A stretch of 6,942 bases of DNA. It comes from Burkholderiales bacterium (lineage in GTDB: Bacteria; Pseudomonadota; Gammaproteobacteria; Burkholderiales; Burkholderiaceae). Below, in pieces: positions 1 through 6,738 of this stretch. The notes below the pieces were generated by a model, which saw nothing but the letters and a program-made list of their open reading frames with translations, had not been told where the DNA came from and ran no database searches. The DNA is taken from the NCBI GenBank assembly GCA_947372535.1, contig CANBUA010000252.1, positions 1 to 6,942 of the forward strand, given 5' to 3'. The position numbers were made by a program, and so were the translations under genes. The stretch's first letter is position 1; each line of letters begins with the position of its first letter.

Positions 1-1376
1 AGGCTCGCATCGTATTCACCACGCCCGAGCGCCTGGCCGATAAGGATGCGCTGTCCTTATTGTCGCAACACCCCACCAGCTTGTTAGTGGTCGATGAGGC
101 GCACTGCGTCTCGCAATGGGGCCACGATTTCAGGCCCGCCTTTTTGGAAATTGCTTCTGCACACGCTCTATTGGGGCACCCCACCTTACTCGCGCTGACC
201 GCCACAGCCACGGAGGACGTCATCGCCGACATCTGCCAGCAACTCAATGCGCGAGACCTCGGCGTGATCAACACCGGGATTTACCGGCCAAATTTGCATT
301 ACCGCGCCAAACAGGTGGTCAATGAGGCAGAAAAAATCGCCCAAACACTCGCCATGGTGAATGGCATGACCGGCTCAGGCATCGTCTACGGCGCCACCGT
401 CAAGGCCGTGGAACAGGTTTACGAAGCGCTCAAAGCGGCGGGCGAGTCCGTCACGATTTACCACGGTCGACTTCCCAAGGCGGCCCGCACGGCCAATCAG
501 GATGCCTTCATGCGCAATGAAGCGCGCGTCATGGTGGCGACCAATGCCTTCGGTCTGGGCATCGACAAAGCCGACACGCGTTTCGTGCTGCACTACCAGA
601 TGCCATCGGGCCTGGATGCCTACTACCAGGAGTCGGGCCGGGCAGGGCGGGATGGTGAGCCAGCCGTCTGTACCTTGATGTACTTGCACCAGGACCGCGC
701 GGTACAACGCTTTTTTCTGGCTGGGCGTTACCCTGATCTGGAGGATGTCGATGCGCTTTACCGTGCATTCATCCAAGGCCCGCCCGAGGGTCAACGCCAT
801 TGGACGCTGACCCTCTTGCAAGAATCCTTGCAGCGGCCACGCAACAAGCTGCAAGTGGCATTGCGCCTGTTACGCCAACAAAAGATCGTGGCGCAAAACC
901 GCTTGGGTGAGCTGCGCCTGCTGCGTCAAGGCCTGAGCGACGACGCCATGGACCAGCTCCTGGCGGCCTACCGGGACAAGCGAGAGGCCGACAAAACCAT
1001 GCTGGAACACATGGTGTTTTATGGACAAACTGGCCTGTGCCGGTGGAAAGTCCTGCAAGACCATTTTGGAGAAGGCCAGGACTTCAAACAATGCGGTACT
1101 TGCGACAATTGCCTGCGCTTGAGTGCCTTGCGCCAAGCGATCAACGATCAGCCAGCGGCCAATGTCGAGGCAGGGCCGGCCGAATCGCCCCGGGCCGCCT
1201 ATGCCGTGCAAGATGCCGTGCATGTGCCGCGTTACGGCCGGGGCATCGTCACCATGGCCGATGCGGAATCTGTCACCGTGGCGTTTCCCAATGGGGCTTC
1301 ACGATGTTTCCTGTCTGCGTTTGTGAAACCGGCCAAACCAACTAAACCGTCCAAGGTCTTGGTCGCCCAGGCCTGA
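1..1376 (+). CDS. recQ: RecQ-family ATP-dependent DNA helicase, 5' end outside the window
   Basis: This is the C-terminal 457 codons of a superfamily 2, 3'-to-5' DNA helicase used in replication-fork repair and recombination. The frame is open from the left edge (first full codon at 3), so the Walker A motif and true start lie upstream; a TTG at 60 is internal. Visible motifs are TTPERL (18-35), the RecQ box [15 protein letters not shown] (93-137), LTATAT (195-212), the second RecA-like domain with [13 protein letters not shown], and motif [12 protein letters not shown] (627-656). A winged-helix-like stretch (about 795-900) is followed by four zinc-ligand cysteines spaced 18/3/3 (1038-1112). 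The C-terminus has no HRDC domain but a small basic beta-rich domain (about 1215-1334, [10 protein letters not shown]...VTVAFPNG) resembling SH3-like/DUF3553-type tails. The DUF72 gene starts 10 bases after the stop. Family assignment is secure; whether it is the organism's main RecQ or a paralogue is not shown. Confidence 0.95.
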   Translation, partial: ARIVFTTPERLADKDALSLLSQHPTSLLVVDEAHCVSQWGHDFRPAFLEIASAHALLGHPTLLALTATATEDVIADICQQLNARDLGVINTGIYRPNLHYRAKQVVNEAEKIAQTLAMVNGMTGSGIVYGATVKAVEQVYEALKAAGESVTIYHGRLPKAARTANQDAFMRNEARVMVATNAFGLGIDKADTRFVLHYQMPSGLDAYYQESGRAGRDGEPAVCTLMYLHQDRAVQRFFLAGRYPDLEDVDALYRAFIQGPPEGQRHWTLTLLQESLQRPRNKLQVALRLLRQQKIVAQNRLGELRLLRQGLSDDAMDQLLAAYRDKREADKTMLEHMVFYGQTGLCRWKVLQDHFGEGQDFKQCGTCDNCLRLSALRQAINDQPAANVEAGPAESPRAAYAVQDAVHVPRYGRGIVTMADAESVTVAFPNGASRCFLSAFVKPAKPTKPSKVLVAQA

Positions 1377-1386
1377 TCGACCCTTC

Positions 1387-2310
1387 ATGACCACTCATCG
1401 GCCTTCGCCAAAAAGCACCATCCGCATCGGCATCTCCGGCTGGCGCTACGAGCCATGGCGCGGGGTGTTCTATCCGCCCAAGTTGGTGCAGCGCAAGGAG
1501 TTGGAATTTGCCTCCCGCGCGCTGTCGAGCATCGAGATCAACGGCACCTTTTATGCGCTGCAAAAGCCTGCGAGCTTCAACCAATGGTTCGAGCAGACGC
1601 CTGATGATTTCGTGTTCAGCGTCAAAGCGCCCAAGTACATCACCCACGTGCGGCGCCTGAAAGACGTGCACCAGCCTATCGCCAATTTTTTTGCCTCGGG
1701 GGTGCTGTCCTTGAAACAAAAACTGGGCCCGGTGCTGTGGCAGTTTCCGCCGAGCTTTCGTTTCGATGCCGACCTGATGGCGGCGTTCCTGAATGATCTG
1801 CCACATGACACCGAGGCGGCCTTGAAACTGGCGCGTCAACGCGAGGATTTCATGGCAGATCGAGAAGATTTGCACTTCGACCAGAAACGCCCTTTGCGTC
1901 ACGCCATCGAAATCCGGCATGAGAGTTTTGCCGATCCGGTTTTCATCAAGATGCTGCGTCAGCACAAGGTGGCCCTGGTCGTGGCGGACACGGCTGGCAA
2001 ATGGCCGTACCTCGAAGACGTGACGGCAGACTTCATGTACCTGCGTCTGCACGGCGATGAAAAGCTCTACGCCAGCGGCTACACGGACAAGGCCTTGGAC
2101 CGCTGGGCCGAACGTGTCGCAGCGTGGTCCAAAGGATCGCAGCCAGCGGATGCCCATCTGGTGGCAGACGGCGATCCTCCCAAGCGGGCGCACCGTGACA
2201 TCCATTGTTATTTCGACAACGACATCAAGGTTCGCGCGCCATTCGATGCGGGCACTTTGATGCGAAAACTGGGCCTGCCCAGCAACGTGCCGGAGGACAA
2301 GCAGCCTTGA
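1387..2310 (+). CDS. DUF72 domain-containing protein (YecE family, COG1801-like)
   Basis: A complete 307-residue protein of the DUF72/YecE family, a cytoplasmic TIM-barrel fold whose biochemical role is still not established. Family landmarks are present in order: IGISGWRY (residues 14-21), the EINGTFY block (50-56), FVFSVKAPKYITH (75-87), LWQFPPSF (117-124), AIEIRHESF (173-181), YLRLHG (218-223) and YFDND near the C-terminus (275-279). Length is at the upper side of normal for the family. The ATG at 1387 is the only start that keeps the first beta strand intact. No good Shine-Dalgarno sequence precedes it, and only 10 bases separate it from the helicase stop codon, so translational coupling to the upstream gene is likely (inference). 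The pairing might hint at a role near nucleic-acid metabolism, but that is only neighbourhood evidence. Confidence 0.93.
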   Translation: MTTHRPSPKSTIRIGISGWRYEPWRGVFYPPKLVQRKELEFASRALSSIEINGTFYALQKPASFNQWFEQTPDDFVFSVKAPKYITHVRRLKDVHQPIANFFASGVLSLKQKLGPVLWQFPPSFRFDADLMAAFLNDLPHDTEAALKLARQREDFMADREDLHFDQKRPLRHAIEIRHESFADPVFIKMLRQHKVALVVADTAGKWPYLEDVTADFMYLRLHGDEKLYASGYTDKALDRWAERVAAWSKGSQPADAHLVADGDPPKRAHRDIHCYFDNDIKVRAPFDAGTLMRKLGLPSNVPEDKQP

Positions 2311-2351
2311 GTTGAAGCTTTCGTGGAGTCGATCACAAATGTGCGCTGTAG

Positions 2352-2567
2352 GTGAAGTTGTTTCCTGTAGCTGCTTGCTAAGTCATTGATTCTTTTTGGA
2401 CTGCAAAGAAGAAGGAAACACTTTCACTTCTCGCGTCTGCCATGTGAAGGTATTGCCTCAGTAGCCAAATCAGGTGAATCTATTTCCTCGGTAACCAGTT
2501 GGTAGTGAAGACGTTTCCTCGCTGACCAGTTGGCTGTGAAGATGTTTCCTACGTAGCCAGTCATCAG
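2352..2567. repeat. Degenerate repeat array, core GTGAA-N3-RTTTCCT, six copies
   Basis: Direct copies of the core start at 2352, 2444, 2474, 2505 and 2536, and an inverted copy occupies about 2413-2427 (read as GTGAAAGTGTTTCCT on the minus strand). The copy at 2444 has one mismatch (TTGCCT). The last four are tandem with spacings of 30, 31 and 31 bases. The copies at 2474 and 2505 share a second block, ACCAGTTGG, and others keep a TAGCCA-like version of it. Between the conserved blocks the bases vary, as expected for protein-binding sites rather than recent duplication. The array ends just before an IS3 transposase fragment. Possible roles are multiple transposase-binding sites at the end of a lost element (IS21-, Tn7- or Tn5053-like ends carry such series), iteron-like sites, or operator repeats; the sequence does not decide between them. 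Confidence 0.8.
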
Positions 2568-2569
2568 TG

Positions 2570-2650
2570 CGGAAGCGGAACCTTGGCCTCAAGCCGGTCT
2601 ACACACAGGTGCGCAGCCGGAAGATCAATGGCATGGCCGAGAGCTTTTAG
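2570..2650 (+). pseudogene. Decayed fragment of an IS3-family transposase (OrfB)
   Basis: Reading 2582-2650 on the + strand gives 22 residues plus a TAG stop, beginning LGLKPVYTQV and ending NGMAESF. This is the segment around the catalytic glutamate of an IS3-family DDE transposase (the E of MAESF). The same segment occurs in the transposase at the right end of the window (6763-6828, minus strand): by hand count 15 of 22 residues and 51 of 66 bases agree, so the two are related but not recent duplicates. The codons just upstream (2570-2581, reading RKRN) may extend the match. After the phenylalanine a stop replaces the expected FKRDYV continuation. No start, no first or second catalytic aspartate and no element end are recognisable; it is a non-functional relic. 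Confidence 0.78.
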
Positions 2651-3231
2651 TCATTTCAGGATGTGTAATGCCGCTTGCGGCATCCGTCTCAGTGGTGGTC
2701 GCTGCCCTGTGGAGCTCCGCTCGATGCACGTCCGATATCGCAGCAAAACCGCCACTCACCAAGCAAAGGCAGCTCAAGGCTGGGTGCTGCCGCTGAGTTT
2801 TGGCGGACCAGCGACCGCTGACCGCGGCACCGGTCATTGGACCGCTCGTTGGTTGCTCGGGCATGAGCAAGATATGGCTCATTCGATACTCCATGCGGTT
2901 GTATTCATCTCGCATTTCCTCTTCTGACACCTGCACTGCTATCTCGTCAGCATTGGTTCGGGGTGTCGCATCCTGTTAACGTCAAGGCAAAGAGGATGGC
3001 ATGGACAGTTTTTCGCATGTCGGGGCTCGGGATACGGGGGCAAGACCAATTCCTTGCTGCGGCGCGCAGAATGGAAATGACACGAACAAGGGTGTCGGTA
3101 AAGTAGCCATCAAGAATCTGTCGGCAGCAGAGCTCAGCCTTGAGCGTCTCACCTTAACCGTTTGACATGGGAGTTGGGTTAGCATCGCCCATACAGAGTA
3201 AAAATACATTCATTTAACAGGGAGAGAGTCC
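2651..3231. other. Intergenic stretch without a recognised gene
   Basis: About 580 bases lie between the transposase relic and the beta-helix gene. I find no family I recognise in any frame. It contains a perfect hairpin of 7-base arms with a 2-base loop (2668-2683, ATGCCGC-TT-GCGGCAT), a hairpin with 6-base arms at 2768-2791 (GGCAGC/GCTGCC), ATGAGC/GCTCAT at 2863-2882 and GCTCA/TGAGC at 3132-3145. An 11-base word, GCTCAAGGCTG, occurs at 2772-2782 and inverted at 3135-3145. A minus-strand open frame of 103 codons (2625-2936, GTG start) begins with a protein-like acidic stretch, EEEMRDEYNRMEYRMSHIL, but degrades into unconvincing sequence and overlaps the relic. A TTGACA-like hexamer at 3162-3167 has no well-spaced -10 partner. 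Most of this is probably decayed accessory DNA plus the leader of the next gene. Confidence 0.55.
3219..3226 (+). promoter_or_regulatory. Ribosome binding site of the beta-helix gene
   Basis: AGGGAGAG lies 5-7 bases before the ATG at 3232, with good complementarity to the 16S rRNA 3' end. It fixes the start directly ahead of a signal peptide. The preceding bases (3198-3217) are AT-rich and could hold the promoter -10 region, but no convincing -35/-10 pair can be named. Confidence 0.7.
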
Positions 3232-5736
3232 ATGAGCCATCACATTCACTGGCCGCGCGCTGCGGTCGGCTGCGCCATTGCTTTGCTTGTCCAATCGGTA
3301 CAAGCCGCAGATTACTACGTTGATTCCGCCGCGGCCACAGGAGGCAACGGTTCACTGACGAGCCCTTGGAACACACTTGCGCAGGTGAACGGCGCCCCGC
3401 AGGTCACCGCAGGCAACCGCGTGCTGTTCAAGCGTGGGGGCGAATGGCAGGGCACGCTGACGGTCAAGAATGGCGTCACGTACGAGGCCTATCCCGAGCC
3501 TTCATCGCTGCCCCGCCCGATCATTCGGGCATCCAAGTATGTTGGCAATTTGAACTGGAAGCGTAATGCTTTTCTAAGCAATATCTATGTTGCCGACACG
3601 CCCGGGTTGGCGTTGAGCGGTACCGATGTCGACAACGTGACTCACCCCGCAGCCATCACTCAGCTCGTGCTTGCCGGGACACGGCTGCAGCGCGCCCGGA
3701 CCCCCAATGTCGGCGCAGGCGTTTTTGGCGCGGGCCAGAATCGATTCGCGCGAGCGCTCAGTGGCTCTGGCCCCATAGCCGGTAGCACGACCGGTGAGCA
3801 AGCCCTGGTCCACGAGTCTGCCCTCATCCCGTCAACCAGAACAGCGTCGGACTTGGTGGGTGCACAGGCGATGGTCAAGAACGCCTCGTGGATCATGAAG
3901 CGCTACAACGTGACATCGGCCGATCGGAATGCGGCGCGATTGGGGCTGACACCTGATCCTGTATGGGGCGGCGACAACTCCATTCCTGTGTCCGCAGCGT
4001 ATGGCTTCTGGCTTGAGAACAAGCTGTGGATGCTTGATAAACCGGGTGAATGGGTTTACGAGGGCGGCAAGTTGTATGTGTGGATGCCGGATGGCTCGAG
4101 TCCCGTCAACAAGTCGCTCTATGCCTCGACCAATGTGCACGCTGTGGCGGGTTACGGGGTCCGCAATGTCACGGTGCGCAATCTCGAATTGCTCGACGCT
4201 CGCGGCGATGCATTGGCGATCTCCGGCCTGAATGGCAACGGCGCAGCCACGAACGTGGTCATCGACAAGGTGGTGGCTGCGCGAGCGGGCGGCGTCGGCA
4301 TCAAGGTGATCCACAACACCAATGGTTCGGGCGTGATCTCGAACTCCACGGTCACGGACAGCCTGAACATCGGCATCTACCTCGGCACCGATTCCACGCG
4401 CAGCATCCACGTGACGGGCAACACCGTGCAGAACGCCGGTATCGGCAGTTTCGCGGCAGCAGGCATCTGGCTCGGCAACAAGAGCAACGCCATCAACAAC
4501 ACCGTGACCAACTCGAGCTACATCGGCATCAAGGGCGCCAAGCTCAATGTCATCGAGCGCAACGTGGTGTCGGGCAGCTGCAAGGAATTCGACGATTGCG
4601 GTGGCATCTATGTTCGTGGCCTCGACCCTGCCGATTCGGAGGCCGGTCACATCAATGCCGTCAGCAGCCAGATCAACCGCAACTACATCGATGGTGGCCT
4701 GCTGGCGCATTCGCTCGACCGCATTGACGGCACGCCGTCTTCCTTGACATCGCCCTTCAGCGGCACCAATGGCATCTACCTCGATGACTTCAGCGGCAAC
4801 GTGGAGATCGCCAGCAATTTCGTGACTGGCTTCGATACCGGCGTCATGCTGCACCACGGCAGGGACGTCAGCATCACGGGCAACCGGCTCGTAGACAATC
4901 GCCGCACGCAGATCTACATGCAGGAAGACAACTACAGCGGTTCGCGGCTGGATTTGTCTCCCTACTGTGCAGGCTTGGCAGGCTGCAACTCGCAGAACTA
5001 CCTCATGGGCAACCAGGTGGTCGGCAATGTGATGATGTCGAAACACCTGCGCCCGATGATCGAGCACACGAGCGATTTCGCGGGTGAGGCTGATTTCGCG
5101 CGCTACGCCTTGAATCAATATGCCATGCCAGATGCGGCGCAGTTTGTGTACCTTGGCCAGTCGCTCAAGTCGTTCAGCCTGTGGCGTCAGACCCCGGTGC
5201 CGAATTCAACGTCCGTGTACCAGGATGCTGACGCTTCGTTCTACAACACGGCGCAGGGGCCGACGCCTCTGGACGTCCAGGCCAACATGGTAGCGAATGG
5301 CGAGTTCACCCAGCAAGGAACGAACTGGCAGGGTTGGCGCACTGTGACGCCCACGTATGGCACCACAGGGTGTTTCGATGGCGCTTGTCTGACGACCTCG
5401 CCGGGGGCGGATGCCCAGACGGTTTCCGGCAAGAAAGTCTTCATTGTTCACACGCAGTCACCCATGGCTGTGGAGCAAGGCAAGAAGTACGTCGTGGTGT
5501 TTGATGCCATGGGCAGTGCGGAGGATGACTCGGTGAATCTGAACCTGACCAGGGTGGATAACTTTGCACCGCTGTCTGACTACCGTGGCGTCACCCTCGG
5601 AAAAGTATGGAAACGGCATGTGGTTGTCTTGTCGTCCAGCCCGACCACCGCTGGCAACGCACGCGTGGATTTCCAGTTCAACGCCAATTCAACCGTGCGC
5701 ATCGATAACGTACGGATGGTGGCCATGCCCTGGTGA
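3232..5736 (+). CDS. Exported right-handed parallel beta-helix protein with C-terminal carbohydrate-binding-like domain
   Basis: An 834-residue secreted protein. Residues 1-25 form a Sec signal peptide (basic start, hydrophobic AVGCAIALLV core, predicted cut after SVQA). The mature protein opens with YYVDSAAATGGNGS...SPWNTL, the entry typical of secreted beta-helix proteins such as polysaccharide lyases and related enzymes. Residues about 300-560 hold repeated PbH1-type coils (NVTVRNLELLD, NVVIDKVVAARAGGVGIKV, SIHVTGNTVQNAGIG, AINNTVTNSSYIGIKG, NVEIASNFVTGFDTGVML, DVSITGNRLVDN). Residues about 684-834 look like a CBM4/9-type beta-sandwich (NGEFTQQGTNWQGW...YVVVFDAMGS...VRIDNVRMV). The six mature cysteines form three close pairs (450/456, 579/585, 714/719), suggesting disulfides in an oxidising compartment. 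A role in binding or cutting an acidic polysaccharide is inferred; I cannot identify catalytic residues, so an adhesin or structural role is also possible. It is transcribed alone, flanked by IS3 debris. Confidence 0.88.
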   Translation: MSHHIHWPRAAVGCAIALLVQSVQAADYYVDSAAATGGNGSLTSPWNTLAQVNGAPQVTAGNRVLFKRGGEWQGTLTVKNGVTYEAYPEPSSLPRPIIRASKYVGNLNWKRNAFLSNIYVADTPGLALSGTDVDNVTHPAAITQLVLAGTRLQRARTPNVGAGVFGAGQNRFARALSGSGPIAGSTTGEQALVHESALIPSTRTASDLVGAQAMVKNASWIMKRYNVTSADRNAARLGLTPDPVWGGDNSIPVSAAYGFWLENKLWMLDKPGEWVYEGGKLYVWMPDGSSPVNKSLYASTNVHAVAGYGVRNVTVRNLELLDARGDALAISGLNGNGAATNVVIDKVVAARAGGVGIKVIHNTNGSGVISNSTVTDSLNIGIYLGTDSTRSIHVTGNTVQNAGIGSFAAAGIWLGNKSNAINNTVTNSSYIGIKGAKLNVIERNVVSGSCKEFDDCGGIYVRGLDPADSEAGHINAVSSQINRNYIDGGLLAHSLDRIDGTPSSLTSPFSGTNGIYLDDFSGNVEIASNFVTGFDTGVMLHHGRDVSITGNRLVDNRRTQIYMQEDNYSGSRLDLSPYCAGLAGCNSQNYLMGNQVVGNVMMSKHLRPMIEHTSDFAGEADFARYALNQYAMPDAAQFVYLGQSLKSFSLWRQTPVPNSTSVYQDADASFYNTAQGPTPLDVQANMVANGEFTQQGTNWQGWRTVTPTYGTTGCFDGACLTTSPGADAQTVSGKKVFIVHTQSPMAVEQGKKYVVVFDAMGSAEDDSVNLNLTRVDNFAPLSDYRGVTLGKVWKRHVVVLSSSPTTAGNARVDFQFNANSTVRIDNVRMVAMPW

Positions 5737-5757
5737 TCTGACGCCGGCAGATGAGGG

Positions 5758-5783
5758 GCGCTGAACCTCAGTCAGCGCTCTTA
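5758..5783 (+). terminator. Probable transcription terminator hairpin
   Basis: GCGCTGA (5758-5764) and TCAGCGC (5772-5778) form a perfect 7-base stem with a 7-base loop, 21 bases after the beta-helix stop. Only a weak T-rich tail (CTCTTAT) follows, so it may be a modest rho-independent terminator or a 3' end-protecting structure. It lies between convergent reading frames and could serve both strands. Confidence 0.55.
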
Positions 5784-5787
5784 TGCT

Positions 5788-5802
5788 TGCCGGGGCCCGG
5801 CA
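5788..5802. repeat. Short GC-rich inverted repeat
   Basis: TGCCGGG and CCCGGCA form 7-base arms around a single central G. With such a tight centre it works better as a cruciform or protein site than as an RNA hairpin, though a slightly shorter stem with a larger loop is possible. It follows the terminator-like hairpin and ends 17 bases before the stop of the opposing truncated frame; the CGGCAGAT next to it is also found at 5745-5752. Confidence 0.4.
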
Positions 5803-5818
5803 GATATGATTGCACGGC

Positions 5819-5998
5819 CTAGTCCACGTACTTGTGAATTTCCAGCTCGGAGCGGGGCTTGCCCTCGCCGAGCATGGATTCCGCGAAGTCGTCCAAGGGC
5901 ACGAACAACTTGTCGGGCGCGCCCTTGAGCTTCAGGGGCTGGTTGCGGGCGATCAAACAGTCCCACTTGGCCCGTACCGCCGACCACAAGGGTTGGGG
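5819..5998 (-). pseudogene. 3' end of an unrecognised gene, cut off by an IS3-family element
   Basis: The minus-strand frame ending at the TAG at 5819-5821 gives 59 convincing residues, beginning PQPLWSAVRAKWDCLIARNQ and ending ELEIHKYVD. It includes KLFVPLDDFAESMLGEGKPR, with a mixed acidic/basic, soluble composition and codon use like real genes in the window. The match to a gene-like reading stops where the insertion-sequence end lies (about 6000); beyond that this frame runs out of phase through the transposase. I do not recognise the family, so no function is offered. The simplest reading is that an IS3-family element inserted into the gene and removed or displaced its upstream part. The remaining fragment has no start of its own and is unlikely to be expressed as a working protein. 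Confidence 0.6.
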
Positions 5999-5999
5999 G

Positions 6000-6738
6000 T
6001 GCGGCAGAAAACTTGGACTGGTTAAACAGCGATTCCCAAGCTTCGGCGATGTTCGATTGGGCTGCGGGCTCCAAGCGAGACTTTGATCCGTGCCTCGTTG
6101 TACCACCGGATGTAGGTATCCAAGTAGGCGATGAACTCGTCGATGGTCGTGTGCAGCCAGTCGCGAGAGAAGAACATCTCGATCTTCAAGCGGCCGAAGA
6201 AGCCCTCGCACGTGGCGTTGTCTGGTGAGCACCCCTTGCGCGACATGGAGCGAATCAGCTTGGAGTCGGCGATCCGCGATAGCCAGCCTGGCCAACGATA
6301 GTGTCCGCCACGGTCCGAATGCACCACGGGCCTAGAACCGCTGTCAACGATCTTGTCGATGGCCGCGTCGAGCATCGTGTTCACCAGCTCTGCATTGGGT
6401 CGCGTACCGATCGACCAACTCACGACCATGCCATCAAAGCAATCGATCATCGGCGACAAGTAGACCTTGCCTGCAGGGATCTGGAATTCCGTGATGTCGG
6501 TGAGCCACTTCTCGTTCGGTGCACTGGCGCTGAAATCACGGTTGAGGAGGTTGTCCGGCGCGGGACTGATCTCACCCATGTACGAGCCGTATCGACGACG
6601 CTTGCTTGTTGCGGCGACCAGGCTTTCTTGCTTCATCAGGCGCCGCACCACCTTCTCTGACACGGTCATCGACCTCTCGGCCAGCGAGGCGTGAATCCGC
6701 CGGGAACCGTAACAGCTGTAGTTGCGCTCAAAGATGAC
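6000..6738 (-). mobile_element. Right portion of an IS3-family (IS150-like group) insertion sequence, 5'-truncated
   Basis: This is the downstream part of an IS3-family element read on the minus strand: most of OrfB plus a candidate terminal inverted repeat at 6000-6021. On the + strand that repeat begins TGCGGCAGAAAACTTGG, directly after the transposase stop. The TG...CA end and the TCCAAGTTTTC-type tail fit this family. The left end, orfA and roughly the first tens of OrfB codons are absent because the element is joined at about 6735 to a different IS3-family transposase. With one end missing it should not transpose by itself. The inverted-repeat partner and any target duplication cannot be checked in this window. 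Confidence 0.7.

Noticed and set aside
1342..2205. A 287-codon open frame antisense to the DUF72 gene
   Set aside because: It is a shadow of the well-conserved DUF72 frame and has no recognisable domain or ribosome site.
2444..2567. The tandem repeats as a CRISPR array
   Set aside because: The period is only about 31 bases including any spacer, the repeats are degenerate, intervals show partial conservation instead of unique spacers, and no cas gene is nearby.
2583..2927. A 114-codon + strand open frame after the repeat array
   Set aside because: It overlaps the transposase relic in another frame, is rich in chance R/S/H/C runs, and has no ribosome site or family resemblance.
2772..3145. 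The 11-base inverted pair GCTCAAGGCTG as ends of a small mobile element
   Set aside because: The match is short, has no adjoining target duplication, and encloses no recognisable element; chance is a sufficient explanation.
3162..3197. A sigma-70 promoter using TTGACA (3162-3167) and TACAGA (3192-3197)
   Set aside because: The gap of 24 bases is far from the usual 16-18, and no better -10 sits at the right distance.
2982..3209. A 75-codon minus-strand open frame upstream of the beta-helix gene
   Set aside because: It has a hydrophobic, cysteine- and proline-scattered composition without a ribosome site or recognised motif; it is more likely leader DNA of the + strand gene.
3832..5118. A 428-codon open frame antisense to the beta-helix gene
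   Set aside because: Its translation is a monotonous V/A/D/R/I-rich sequence without motifs, as expected for the reverse strand of GC-rich coding DNA. The + strand gene has a signal peptide, ribosome site and clear fold repeats.
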